NCBI GenBank assembly: GCA_019775845.1
Contig: JADQAV010000051.1
Span: 1-64,000 of the forward strand
DNA length: 64,000 nucleotides
Direction of reading: 5' to 3'
Origin: Myrmaecium sp. VS I D KN 1
Taxonomy: Eukaryota > Ascomycota > Dothideomycetes > Valsariales > Valsariaceae
This document shows positions 42,128-53,712 of the stretch, piece after piece. Each line of letters begins with the position of its first letter. Position 1 is the stretch's first letter. Made by a program: the position numbers and the translations under genes. Under the pieces are notes generated by a model. It did no database searches. It worked only from the letters and a program-made list of their open reading frames with translations, and had not been told where the DNA came from.

Positions 42128-42830
42128 GGTGGCAATTTCAGGACAAGGGGTTTGACTGCGGGTGTTGGAGGTAAACTTTAATATAGCTATGCTGGCAGTG
42201 TAGAGACTCGAGATGATGTGCTGGAGAGAGAGCGAGAGATGGAGAGTGATGCTGAAAAGATCTGACTTTGGCAGTCTTCTTATCCTCTTCCTCCTTCCTT
42301 CAGTACGTCGTCGTATCCCGCCTCAACCTTGTTTGAATGCTGGCTATACTGCGTATAAACATCACATCTCCGTTTGTACGATCCGAGCGGCCAGCCATCG
42401 CTGACCGCAGATCATCTCCTGTACCCCGAGGCCGATCGATAAAGTGGAAGTCAAGCTCATCGAGGACCAGAGGCTACGTGGTACATAATGTTGCAGCTAT
42501 AATTAGCAATCAGTGGCGTACCTACCTTGCTCTTAAACTCAGATGACAAATGAGATGCATCGAGGGGCATACCGGTAGAGGAGAGAGTAGTAGTAATAGT
42601 GACTGAGACATGCGTTCTTTCGGCCCGACGAAGGCGTCTCATGAACAAACCTAACTCACCAAGCAAGTATGCTGTCTTGTGTTATGGGAACAGCCCGGAG
42701 TATTATAGGTACGAGGAGCGATGTTAGCAAGGTGCGCTAAGGTTCGTATGGATCTATCCCGTCTTGCTAAAGTCGGGTGCAGCCTGTAACTTAGCATCAC
42801 GGACGTAGTGATGAAAATAGCCTAGAAATG
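42128..42830. other. Promoter of the secreted protein and transition to AT-rich DNA
   Basis: Normal composition up to about 42800, then an abrupt fall in GC, CpA and TpG. A GAGAGAGAGCGAGAGA tract lies near 42222. No gene was recognised. Confidence 0.5.
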
Positions 42831-43387
42831 CCTATAAACCGGCTCCTGTATTTCAACCTTATAGATAACGCCGTTAAGTGGAGATCTTACTGTAATAGTA
42901 TATAGGCTTCTAATACTTACTAATTAATCTAGCCATACTAATAATCTAGCCCCTTGCTTTAATCTAGGTAATATCGAGCGATAGAGTTAGAGACTTACAT
43001 CTATAGCTTAGTAAAATAGCCTTAATATATAAAGACTAGTATTCTAGGCCTCGGCTATATAGATTATTCTATTATAAAGATATAATGTAAAGGGTATACC
43101 GATACTATTATATAAGCTGATCTTCTCCTTATGAATTAATAATAAATTACTTTTAATAAGTAGAGGAAACTAGGATATCTCTAGGCCTTAAGCCTTAAGT
43201 ATATACCTTCTTAAGGAGGCCCTAGAATAAGAATAATAGCTATATAAATAGAAATATCTATAAGAGCTATAGTACAGTAGCCAGACTATAAAATAGTAAG
43301 GTATTAATATATAGGTCCTTATAATAATTCCAGAATAGCTACTAGATTATACCCCTCTTTTAAGCTTAGGGATTATTAGTATATATT

Positions 43388-43875
43388 AAGTAGAATAGAG
43401 CTAACTAAGTATATAAGGAGTTATAAAAGGTTAGAGGAGTATTTTAAAGGTAATAAATCAGCCCTAGTCTACTTTATTATCTAAGTAGTTATCTAGATTA
43501 CTTAGATAGATTATCTAAATATAGATAGATGTATCTTTATTTATAGGCTTTATTATAGTAAAGCTAAGCTCCTAATATAAGGGGCTAGACTTCTAGTTTT
43601 TTATAATATTTTCTATTAATTTAAAATCAACTAGGCAGAGCTACTTAGCTGATTCTAGGCCTAATTCTAAGCCTAAATCTAGGCCTAAGTTACCTCTAAA
43701 TAATCTAATTCTAGGCCTTATTTAATTTTCAAATTATCCTTTTCTAGGCCCCGCTTAATTCCAGATTAGCTGGTTCCTTACCTCAGGTTCTGGCATATTA
43801 TAACCATGTTATAATGCCTTTATTTAGTCATCTTGATATATTATAACTATACTATAATACCTTAGCTTTAACACG
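43388..43875 (+). repeat. LTR-like repeat, copy 1
   Basis: About 490 bp, beginning near AGAATAGAGCTAACTAAGTA, with a TATAAGGAGTTATAAAA promoter-like stretch and ending after a GGCATATTATAACC palindrome-like region. Same family as the copies at 48567, 50905 (reverse), 53267, 56914 and 61568. It looks like a solo LTR of an old retroelement, RIP-degraded. Confidence 0.65.
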
Positions 43876-43904
43876 CCCCTTAAGGTTTATAATATTAGTT
43901 ATCC

Positions 43905-44050
43905 TAATTATAATAGTAATTATTTATCTATTATAATATTATAACAGTAATTATTTAATTATTATAGTCTTACAATAGTGATTATTTATCTCTTTATCTT
44001 ATAATAGCGATTATCTATCTATTCTAATCTTACAACAGTGATTATTTACG
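43905..44050. repeat. Tandem repeat, about 40-45 bp units
   Basis: Four imperfect units of the type TTATAATAGTAATTATTTAT. Least mutated units keep ACAGTGATTATTTA. Confidence 0.65.
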
Positions 44051-45769
44051 ATTATATTTATTCCCAGATAGTTTTTAAATCGTCTAATTCTTAATTTATG
44101 TAGCCCTTTTATCTAAAGAGAGACCTAGTTATCTAGTATTACCTTATTCCTTATACTTAATATATTATACGAGCGAGGCAGCTTAGATGTGAATAACTAG
44201 CAGCGGTCTTAAGGCCTACTCTTAAGATTATAATAGTAGGGTTCTAGATAGCTAGTAGTACTACTATACTATCCGACCTAAGTTAATTAATACTAGTAGG
44301 GCGTCTCTCTATTAAGAGAGGTATTATATAATAAATTAAGTATATCTAAGTTATTAGTTTAGTATATAATCTAATCTAGTTTAAATCCTTTAAGATTATA
44401 ATAGGTCTATATTAGGTATTACTTATTAGGAAGAGTAGAGAGGATAAGCTATTAATAAGGCTATTAATAATAATAACTTAATATTAGTAGCTTTATCCCC
44501 GTTAATAAGTATACTCTCTTCCTTAGCTTTATTTAGTACTAATTAGCTCTTAGAAACGCCGTATATATTAATTATAGGGGGTAGATAACCAGTGCAGGAT
44601 AATAGCTCTGGATTAGAAGTAAGACTAAAGCTACCGTTCCCTATTCCTCGCAGTCCTCCTTAAATACTATTATAGGTAGTGCTAAGGTTCTCGCTTAGGT
44701 AGCGTATGTAGTGCCTAAGGTATCCGCAGGTACGGCGCAAGTGTCTTACATTTACTTAGCTATATTAATCCTATTTATTACTTAAAGGTACGTCCTTACT
44801 GTAATACTAATAGAAATCAGGCTATTAAAGGAATAATAAATATAGTACTATTAATATATCCCTTTATTCCTAAGTTAGTAGTTCCTAGCTCTTTTTAGAA
44901 GTCTATCTTTATAGCTATCGTTAATATTTACCTATAGTAAACTAATTAGTTAGGAGCTTACCCCCTTCTTAATATTATATAGTAGTTAGTTACTAGGTCT
45001 ACTATTAATTATATAGCTTATTATTACTCTAATTAAATAAATACTAAGAAAAATTTTCTCTTTATAATTACTAGTATATTAGTCCCCTATAACCTTAAAT
45101 AGCTTTTAATAAGTTTAATAGAAGTTATTTAGTAGGGCTATCCTCTAACTTCTCTACCCTTTATTCTCTATGTTATTAAATTTCTATAATTATCCTAGGC
45201 TAGTAAGTCTACTATTAGTATAAGCTAGAAAGTACTATTAAAACTAAAAAAAAAAACCCTTTTAGAGAATATAAGGAAAAGATAGCTCTTATCTATCTCT
45301 TTTAATCCTATTCTATTTTTATTCCTATTTATTTATTCTTTTTAACTCCTCTTTAGAATTATTTAAGTATTAAAGAGTTTAAATTTAAACTTTTCTCCTA
45401 GATATTCTTTATCTAGAAATAATTCTCCTATTTAAGAAGGTATTCCTATTATCTATTAGTATTCTTCCTTATATCTTTAACTCTCTCTATTCTATAAATA
45501 TCCTTTCTATATCCTAATAGTCCTATTACTATATATTAGTCCGGGTATCTTAGTAACCTCTTTTAGGCCTATAATTCTAATAGTAATATATAGAAAACCA
45601 GATAGATATTCTTATAGCCTGATATAGATATTTTATAGGCTTATTTATATAGAGTTTTACTATTTACAGGCAGCGGAATTACTATTCGCAGGCTATCTTA
45701 TCTAATTAATCTTATTAATAAGAAGTTCAGGGTCTTACCCTACTAAAACCGTAATAATTTAAGTATAAA

Positions 45770-45958
45770 GGCACGTAGGCAGGCTCTTAAGGCACGTAGG
45801 TAGACTCTTAAGGTACGTAAGTAGGCTTTTAAGGTATATTAATATAGGCAGGCTCTTAAGGTTCGCAGGTAGTCTCTTAAGGTATATAGGTAGGCTCTTA
45901 TACGTAGGTAGGCCCTTATACGTAGGTATACTAGCCCTTATATATAGGTACGTCCTTA
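45770..45958. repeat. Minisatellite, about 20-22 bp units
   Basis: About nine units such as GCACGTAGGCAGGCTCTTAA, interrupted at its right end by the Tc1/mariner-type element. The array phrase resumes beyond the element near 48370 (TAGGTAGCTCCTTTCGCAGG). Confidence 0.7.
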
Positions 45959-48367
45959 TATACCCCCTTAGTATAGCTAGTAGTTAGCGCTCCTTTTATA
46001 AGCTACTATAAGTATTAGCTATTATTAAGCTCCTATTAAATCGTAGCTAGTTAGGCGCTTTAAAATATAACGGTATATATTAGAATGTATAGATATAGTA
46101 TTAAGGCCTATACAGGCTATTTTTTAGGTTTTTAATTATTTTTAGTATTATAGGCTATATATAACGAATTCGATAAACTAAAATAGTAATACTACTACTC
46201 TATAGATTTACTCCCCTAGTATTAACTAATTACTATCTAGTATTAATTAATTATTATCTAGTATTAATAAATTATTATCTAGTATTAATTAGTTACTATT
46301 ATATATAGCCGTTACTAGCTGTAATTACAGCTCTAAGGCGTTAAGAACTTAAGGTATACTTATTACTACCTCTACTAGAAGCGCTATATCTATATTATCC
46401 TATTCCTCCTAGATAGCCTATCTTATCTACTCTCTAGTAAATAGCTATAGTACTTACCTTAATAGCTATCGCTTAATATAGCTCTAGATAGTCTTAACTA
46501 AATTTAAGTTAAGTAAGTTAAGTAGCTATCTAAGTAGAGGAAGCTAGTAGCAGCTAAATTTAGTAATAAATACCTTTACTATATAATAGGGGGTATTATG
46601 TTATATAATAAAGCAGGCCCTATTAGACGGTAATATAGTATTAAGAAAGAACTAGTTAATTAGGGTAATAATATACTCCTAGTAAGACGCTAAATTAATA
46701 GTCCCCTACCCTAAATCCTAGAAGAGTAATAGCCCCTTTTTATAGCTACTAATAGCGCCTTATATTATAGTTAATAGCTATCTAGTAAAACGTAGATATT
46801 AGTAGTTATTAATTAAGTATTTATCGTTATAACGCTAAGGCCCTACTACTTAGGTAATAACCCCTCTAAAAAAGAGTAATATAATTTAGTAACTATGCTA
46901 GTATCACCCTAGGGACCCGTATATTAATACTTCGCTACCTTACTACCTCGCTGCCTACTATACTACCTTATAGCTATATATAGCCTAATAATTATATCTA
47001 CGCGTTATAAATAGATATATAAAGCCTCTATTATATATCGTACTTTTATCCGTCTAGATAATCTAGTATTAAGGTAGTAAGAGATACTAAGATAGGAAAA
47101 CTCCGGTACGGGCTCTAATTAACTAACTTTAGGCGGTTTAGTTTAGTAGTATCGCTAGGGTCTATTAATACTATAACTAAATAAAAATTACTTACTTAAT
47201 ACTAATTATTACCTATCTAACTATTAAAATATTAGGCGAACTACAGCCTATATTACTTATTAATAAGTATAAGATATAGCTTTATAACTACTATATATTA
47301 TTAATAGCCCTTAGTAGCTAGTATTTAGTATATTATTATTATACTATACTCTAGCTCTAATACGCTTCTTACTTCTATATAAGTTAACCGCCTATACTCG
47401 GCGCTCTAGGTAATTATTAGGCTGTATAAGCAGCGAGGTATTAATATACGGGTCCCTGCGGTGATTTATTATAGTTACTAAATTATATTACCCTTTTTAG
47501 AGGGGTTATTACCTAAGTAACAGGGCCTAAGCGCATTATAGTAATAAATTTAATAACGCCGCGTTTAATAGGTATATTATATTACCTTACTACTAAGGTA
47601 CGCCGCCTGTATATATCTTAATAGCTTAGTTAGTAGTATCCTCCGCGAATCGGCGTTATAAGCTTAGTAGCTACTTACTATACTATTATATATAGCTAGT
47701 TAAGTATTATAATAATCTAGTTAATAGGCTAGTAAGCGACTCTAAATAACGCTTTAATAAATAAGTATATACCGTACGGAAGAGCCTAACGGCGGCTCTA
47801 GTTAAAAGGACTAATAATAATACTACGCTATTTAATTAAACGAGGTATTACTAGCGGCGGTAGAAGCTAATATAGTTATCTATCTAATAGCGGAGATTAA
47901 CTAAGTTATTTAGGTTAACCTCGGTCGGAGAAATGATTTTAAATCTATTAAGGGTTATTATTTATATAGGAAATTAGGTAAAAGCTATAAAAATAACAGA
48001 TATTAAAGCTTCTAATTAGCCTTATATATTTTAATACTTATATACTTATTCGTCGGGCTCTAGAAGTATATAATAAAGGGTACTTTCAGAGCCTGTTAAT
48101 AGAGGAAATCGGAAGGATTTAATCCTTTAATTTATTAATTAATTAATACTATTATTAATATTCCTTCTTTATAATATCGACAGCTTTAAGATACTTTAAA
48201 GAAGTAAATATATAGCTAAATAGCCTTATTTTTAGGTACTTTTAAGTAGCTGAGGTATTCCTAAGCTAATAGTAATATTAAGTAGCGTTACAAGCTAATA
48301 TTAAGAGGCCCCGGCTACCCGCCTGTTAAAACGTAACGCTAAATACCGGCTGCGCTAAGGGGGTATA
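45959..48367 (-). mobile_element. Tc1/mariner-type DNA transposon, RIP-degraded, with a nested element
   Basis: About 2.4 kb bounded by inverted repeats whose least mutated form is TACACCCCCTTAGCGCAGCC (left end at 45959, right end at 48367), flanked by TA-rich target DNA consistent with a TA duplication. On the minus strand, roughly 46800-46330 retains a decayed transposase C-terminus: the phrase NLNLVKTI-stop-SYIKR, where the stop is TAG for TGG, and LLVEVVISIPQVLNA match the end of fungal Tc1/mariner transposases around the last catalytic acid. Many stops are present and none of the frame is open. A 731 bp inverted-repeat element is inserted in it (46819-47549). Confidence 0.7.
46819..47549. 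mobile_element. Inverted-repeat element nested in the Tc1/mariner-type element
   Basis: Arms of about 150 bp or more. GGCCCTGTTACTTAGGTAAT, then AACCCCTCTAAAAA, ACCCGTATATTAATAC and CTCGCTGC on the left arm (46838-46960) recur as the reverse complement on the right arm (47430-47535). The middle of about 430 bp has no coding trace. Non-autonomous; superfamily unknown. Confidence 0.75.
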
Positions 48368-48566
48368 TATAGGTAGCTCCTTTCGCAGGCGCTCTAGGCC
48401 CTCTCGCAGGCCCTTTAAGAATTTAGTAGGGTCTAAAGTAGAGTCTTAGCAGATTAATTAGATAAGATAGCCTGCGGATAGTAATTCCGCTGCCTGTAAG
48501 GCTGTAAATAGTAAAACTCTTTATCTATCCTCTCTTAGATTATTCCTAGGCAATAGTATTTATATT

Positions 48567-49052
48567 ATTATACAGGATAGAGCTAACTAAGTATATAAGG
48601 AGTTATAGAAGATTTTAGAGGAGTATTTTATAGGTAATAAATCAGCCCTAGTCTATTTTATTATCCTGGTAGTTATCTAGATTAATTAGATAGTCTATCT
48701 AGATATAGATAGGTAGGCCTTATTTATAGACTTTTTTAGGGTAACGCTAAGCTCCTAATATAAGGGCTAGGCTTCTAGTTTTTTATAGAGGTTTCTATTA
48801 GTTTGAAATTAACTTAGCAGAACTAGTTAGCTAGTTCTAGGCCTAAGTTTAGGCCTTAGTTAATTCTAAATCATCTAAGTTTAGGCCTTAGTTAATTCTA
48901 AATTATCTGAGTCTAGCCCTTAGTTAATTTTAAATCATCTAATTCTGGACCCCGCTTAATTCCAGATCAGCTGGTTCTTTACCTTAGTTTCTGGCACTAT
49001 AAGAATCTTATAATACCTTTATTTAGTGGTTCTGATATATTATAACTATATT
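48567..49052 (+). repeat. LTR-like repeat, copy 2
   Basis: Starts near ACAGGATAGAGCTAACTAAG and runs through the same TATAAGG motif, ATCAGCCCTAGTCTA, CTAGGCTTCTAG, the triplicated TCTAGGCCTTAGTTAATTC-like stretch, and the terminal TTATAATGCC region. Solo and degraded. Confidence 0.65.
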
Positions 49053-49149
49053 ATAATGCCTTTATTATATATATATATTATTAGTAGTAACTATAGTACT
49101 AATTATTATATTCTAGTCTATAATAGCTTCTTAGGTATTACTTAAGGGT

Positions 49150-49990
49150 CGAACTCTACGTATTTATTTATCTATCTATAAGTAGTAAGCTAATAAGAGT
49201 ATCTTCTTTAATTATAGGCCCTTATTAAAGTCTTCTAGTAAGCTACTTCTATAATAGGGCCTCTATCTAAAAGAATTACCTCTATAATCTTATATAGCCT
49301 AATTACTTCTCTTATATAGGCTTCTATTAGTTCTATTATATTTAGCTTCTTCTAGATTATAATATAGTAAGTTATCTTAGTAAATCTATTTATTAAACTA
49401 AGTAATATATTATATACTATTACTAATATCTTTAAAGGTAGTGGGTCTATAATAAAGTCTATTATAATATACTATTATACCCTTTCTAGTCTTTTTTTGT
49501 AGTTATAATAAGCTATATAGTTTATACCTGCGGGCCTTTAATATAGTATATATTTAGTAGTTCTAGATACACTCTTTTACTTCTTTATTTATTTCTTTCT
49601 AGATTATAATCCATTCAGCTTTTCTAAGTATCTTTATATAATAAAGGTATCCTCCTATTGGATTATTATAAGCTTCTTTAAGAGTTTTTCCTTTTATTTT
49701 AAATAGATAGGGTCTCCTAGCCTTATTTAGCTCTTTTTAGCTTCTTCTACCCCTCCTGAGGGCTCTAAGGCTATTTCCTAGTACTTAGTAATATAGATCT
49801 TAATATTTAATACTCTTTAGTACTATCCTACTATATTATTTAGTATTCTATCCTAATTTATCTTTATTATACTTCGCTATTCTTATAAGCCTTATAATAC
49901 TACCTTCTTATATTCTTCTAAGTCTATTATAATATCTACTATATAATCTAGTCTACTAGATAGAGTACTAGCCGGGTTTAACTTTCCTAA
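49150..49990 (-). mobile_element. Ty3/gypsy pol fossil (integrase region)
   Basis: On the minus strand the order of conserved blocks matches the end of RNase H followed by the N-terminal and core part of a Ty3/gypsy integrase. The element is partial and heavily broken by RIP, with dozens of disabling changes; it is clearly old. The foldback element at about 50.1-50.65 kb and a reverse LTR-like copy at 50.9 kb lie on its upstream side. Confidence 0.6.
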
Positions 49991-50103
49991 CTAGGATATA
50001 ATTTTAAAAAATAATTATATAGGCTTTCTGCCTATCCTACCTGCCTTCTATCTAAGGTCTTTATTTTTCTAAACTCTTATAAGTTATTATAATCTATAAT
50101 AAA

Positions 50104-50651
50104 CTTAGGGAATTACTAAGTGTATAACCTATAATTAGTCGGCATACAGCCCCTAATTACTCGGTTTATAACCCCTAATTACTCGGTGCACAACCCCCCC
50201 TTAGCGCCCCTTTTAATTAGTTAGAAGCCCTTGCGCAGGCCCTCGCGTAGGCCCTCAGGCAGCCTCTTAGGCAGGCACGCAGGTACGCAGGTACGCAGGT
50301 ATATAGGTAGGCCCTCGCAGCCTCTCTTACAGCCTTCCTCGCAAGCCCCCTTGCAGCCCCCTCGTAGGTCCCCTTACAGGCCCCCTCGCAGGTACCTCGC
50401 ACGCTCTAGTAGGCGGAAGCCTCGCTGGCGCTCGCAGCGCCCCCTAATATACTTCCTTATAGGCCCTCGCAGGCCCTCGCAGGCCCTTATAGACCCTCGC
50501 AGGTATTCAGCGTGGGCGTAATACGGGGTGAAAATTATATATTACTAGGCTATACCGCCTACTTCTGACTAATCGGAAGGGGGGTTATATATTAAGTAAT
50601 TAGGAGTTATATGCCGAGTAATCGGGGGTTATACACCTAGTAATTTCCTAA
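50104..50651. mobile_element. Inverted-repeat element carrying a GC-rich minisatellite
   Basis: Arms of about 100 bp: AATTACTAAGTGTATAAC, then TTAGTCGGCATA and TAATTACTCGG on the left (50104-50225), and the reverse complement on the right (50535-50651). Between them, 50225-50530 is a GC-rich array of GCAGGCCCTCGCAGGCCCT-like and ACGCAGGTACGCAGG units that kept many CpA/TpG sites. The array shares CCTCGCTGGCGCTCGCAGCG with 15470-15500. Confidence 0.75.
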
Positions 50652-50904
50652 ACTTAAAGGAATCTTTTAGCTCTTTTAGGTAGTATCTCTATTATCTATA
50701 ACTACTATTAATTATAGGTAACTCTTTATTATAGATATTATAGTTATACTTTATATTAATTATCTTCTATAAGTAGAATACTATTAGTCTCTATATCTTA
50801 CTTATATTTAGTTATTTAACTAATTAATAGTATATTCTAGCTACTACTCCTCTAAGGCGTTAACTTCTACTCTTACGGGCCTATTTAGGTTAAAGTATAC
50901 TAGG

Positions 50905-51308
50905 ATTAGTATTAAAACTAAGGTATTATAATATAGTTATAATATATTAGAAATCGAGGTAAAGAACCAGCTGATCTAGAATCGGGCTGGGCCCGGAGGT
51001 AGATAATTTAGAATTAACTAAACCCTAGACCTAGGCCTAGAACTAGTTAACTAGTTCTAATAAGTTAATTTTAAGTTAATAAAAAACTATATAGAAAACT
51101 AGAAGCCTAGCCCTTATACTAGGAGCTTAGTATTACCCTAGGAAAGTCTATAAATAAGGCCTACTAATCTATATCTATATAGACTATCTAATTAATCTAG
51201 ATAACTACTAGGATAATAAAGTAGACTAGGGCTAATTTATTACCTATAGAAATACGCCTCTAAAAACTTTTATAACCCCTTATATACTTAGTTAGCTCTA
51301 TTCTGTTT
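50905..51308 (-). repeat. LTR-like repeat, copy 3 (reverse orientation)
   Basis: Reverse complement of the family, from AAACTAAGGTATTATAATAT to TTAGCTCTATTCTGTTTAA. The only inverted member of the six. It could belong to the minus-strand gypsy fossil to its left, but no matching partner LTR is seen. Confidence 0.65.
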
Positions 51309-51629
51309 AATATTATCGCTACTATAACTATCCTAATACTTACCCTAATCCTTATAGACGCTTACTTACTAATAAATAGGCTAGATAGAAAAGTATCTAG
51401 AGAGATAATATACTAGGGGCTGATTAATTATATAGTAGTAGCTCACTATCGCGGCTAGTATTAATATTTATATAGTATTAGAATTAACAGTCTACTAATA
51501 AATAGAGGAGTTAAACTAATATAAATATACTACCTCCACATAATGTATTTACTGTTCGATCTTATTAATAAGATAATTAGATAAGATAGCCTCTGCCGCT
51601 AGTAGAACCCGCCTCTATAGATAGTAATT

Positions 51630-52170
51630 CTCTATAATAAAAGACGGAAGCTAAAATAAATAGCTAAAAGAGCTTATTTATAAGCTATATAGAGTATTAT
51701 ATAGCCTTAAACAATCAGCTAGATAGTAAGTAGTATAAGCACCTAGAAAAATTATTTAATAAACCAGCCTTTATAGGCTATACTATATAATCTAGTAATA
51801 TCTAGAGATCCTAAAACAAAAATGGTTATTACTTATTATATAGATAATTTATTAATATTCGGTCCCAATAAGGAAAAGATTACTAATTAAAAAAGTAGAA
51901 GTAAATAAATATTTATAGTAACTAAGCTAGGATCAGTTAAACGCTATCTAGGTATTAGAATATCTAGTATTAGAGATATAAAATATATAATAGAAATAAT
52001 TAATAGGTTTAAAGAAAAATACTAAATCTAGTTTCTATAGAAGTAAAGCTAGGAATCCAACTAGGAAAGTTAAATGTAAATATAATTACTAGGAATTATT
52101 ATATATACACTGCTATTATACTATTAGTATATAATCTAATCTTATTAATCTTATCGATAAGGGCTCCCGA
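51630..52170 (+). mobile_element. Ty1/copia pol fossil (reverse transcriptase region)
   Basis: Plus-strand traces of the copia-type reverse transcriptase C-terminal half in the usual block order. Partial, RIP-degraded and old, with many disabling changes. No LTRs could be assigned to it. Confidence 0.6.
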
Positions 52171-52344
52171 CTAAATACTAAATATCCGTCCAGGCCTATT
52201 AATAGTTGATTTAGTAACGTATATCAGCTTATAACTATTATCTAGAGGTATAAAAGAGCGCGTAAAATTCACTTCTATACCCTTAATACTATTATAATAG
52301 ACATACTACTTCTAGGAAGCTATCTAGGGTACTAGGAAGTAGTA

Positions 52345-52499
52345 TACATCCCCTTAGCATAGCCGGTAGTTAGCTTATACCATATATATAGCTTAAGATC
52401 CTGGTTTATACGAATTAAAAGCTGTCCCGAGGTCTTTTATTCCTTATAAGAAGACGTATATAAAGGAGCGCTAACTACCGGCTGCGTAAAGGGGGTGTA
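52345..52499. mobile_element. MITE related to the Tc1/mariner-type element
   Basis: 155 bp with ends TACAYCCCCTT and inverted repeats sharing GCCGGTAGTTAGCG with the 45959-48367 element. No coding capacity. A short internal deletion derivative is the simplest explanation. Confidence 0.75.
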
Positions 52500-53266
52500 A
52501 GTAGCTAAAGATTAAGCTAAGGTATATAGATATAGTATTATTATTAGAAGCTCTTAGAGAATACTATATCTAGACGGCAGTAAGGGGATAATAAATAAGA
52601 TATACCTCCTTGTCTGTAGTAAAGGTAAGATATATAAATTTAAAGGCGCTGAATAACAGTAGAGTAGTACTTATATTAATACTTAAGGTAATATTAAAAG
52701 TATTAATAGTCGCCCGGAGTATCTCTAGCTACCTAGAGCTGTAAAAGAGTTTTTTACTATTTTCGGAAGAGCTCTTATTTAATATTAGGTACTCTTTCCT
52801 TATATCTTTAAAACCGTATATAAATTATAATATTCGAATCGCTCTTTATGTCTAGACCTAATAGAGGGGAATAAGTATAAATAATATAAGATTACTACTA
52901 TTTACTTATCTAGAAATATTAATACTAGATAAAATAGAAGCCGGGATAGTAGAACTACCTTAACTATCTAATAATAAGATAGAAGGGATTTAACTATAGC
53001 CTAATAATAAGTTAGAGGATATCTTATAAGATTATAGTTAGATACCTAAATTATAAGGTTAAGAGCTTAGAAGTAGGTAGAAGATATACTAAGAAGGAGC
53101 TAGTAAACTTTACCCTCCTCTACTAGTAAGTAGAGGTAGGAGAGGAGATAATAATAGAAGAATTAATATAATAAATCTGAATCGGCTTAAAGAGATCGGA
53201 AAGATATTATAATAATTATATTTACCTAAACCTAAACCTCTACATATACTTACAGGTGTTAAATAG

Positions 53267-53706
53267 GATAGAGCTAACTAAGTATATAAGGAGTTATAAA
53301 AAAAATTAGAGGAGTATTTTACAGGTAATAAATCAGCCCTAGTTTATCCTAGTAATTATCTAGATTACTTAGATAGTTTTTCTAGATATAGATTTATAGA
53401 CCTTCCCTATAGTAATACCGAGCCCCTAGTATAGGTGCTAGGCCTCTAGATTTTTATAGAGTTTTCTATTAACTTAAGATTAACTTGGTGGAACTAGTTA
53501 GCCAGTTCTAGGCCTGAGTCTGGGCCTTAGCTGATTTCAAATCATCTGAGTCTAGGCTTTAGTTAATTCTAAATCATCTAATTCTGGGCCCCGCTTACCT
53601 CCTAATCAGCTGGTTCTTTGCCTCAGTTCCTGGCATTATAGGCATCTTATAATGCCTTTATTTAGTGGTTTTAATATATTATAACCATGTTATAATGTCT
53701 TAGTTT
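53267..53706 (+). repeat. LTR-like repeat, copy 4
   Basis: Starts at TGTTAAATAGGATAGAGCTA and ends near ACCATGTTATAATGTCTTAG. One of the least degraded copies. It lies directly before the plus-strand Ty3/gypsy internal region and could be its 5' LTR. Confidence 0.7.
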
Positions 53707-53712
53707 TAATAA

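Noticed and set aside
50217-50521. Overlapping Arg/Ala/Tyr-rich frames on both strands
   Set aside because: They translate the GC-rich minisatellite inside the foldback element. No gene.
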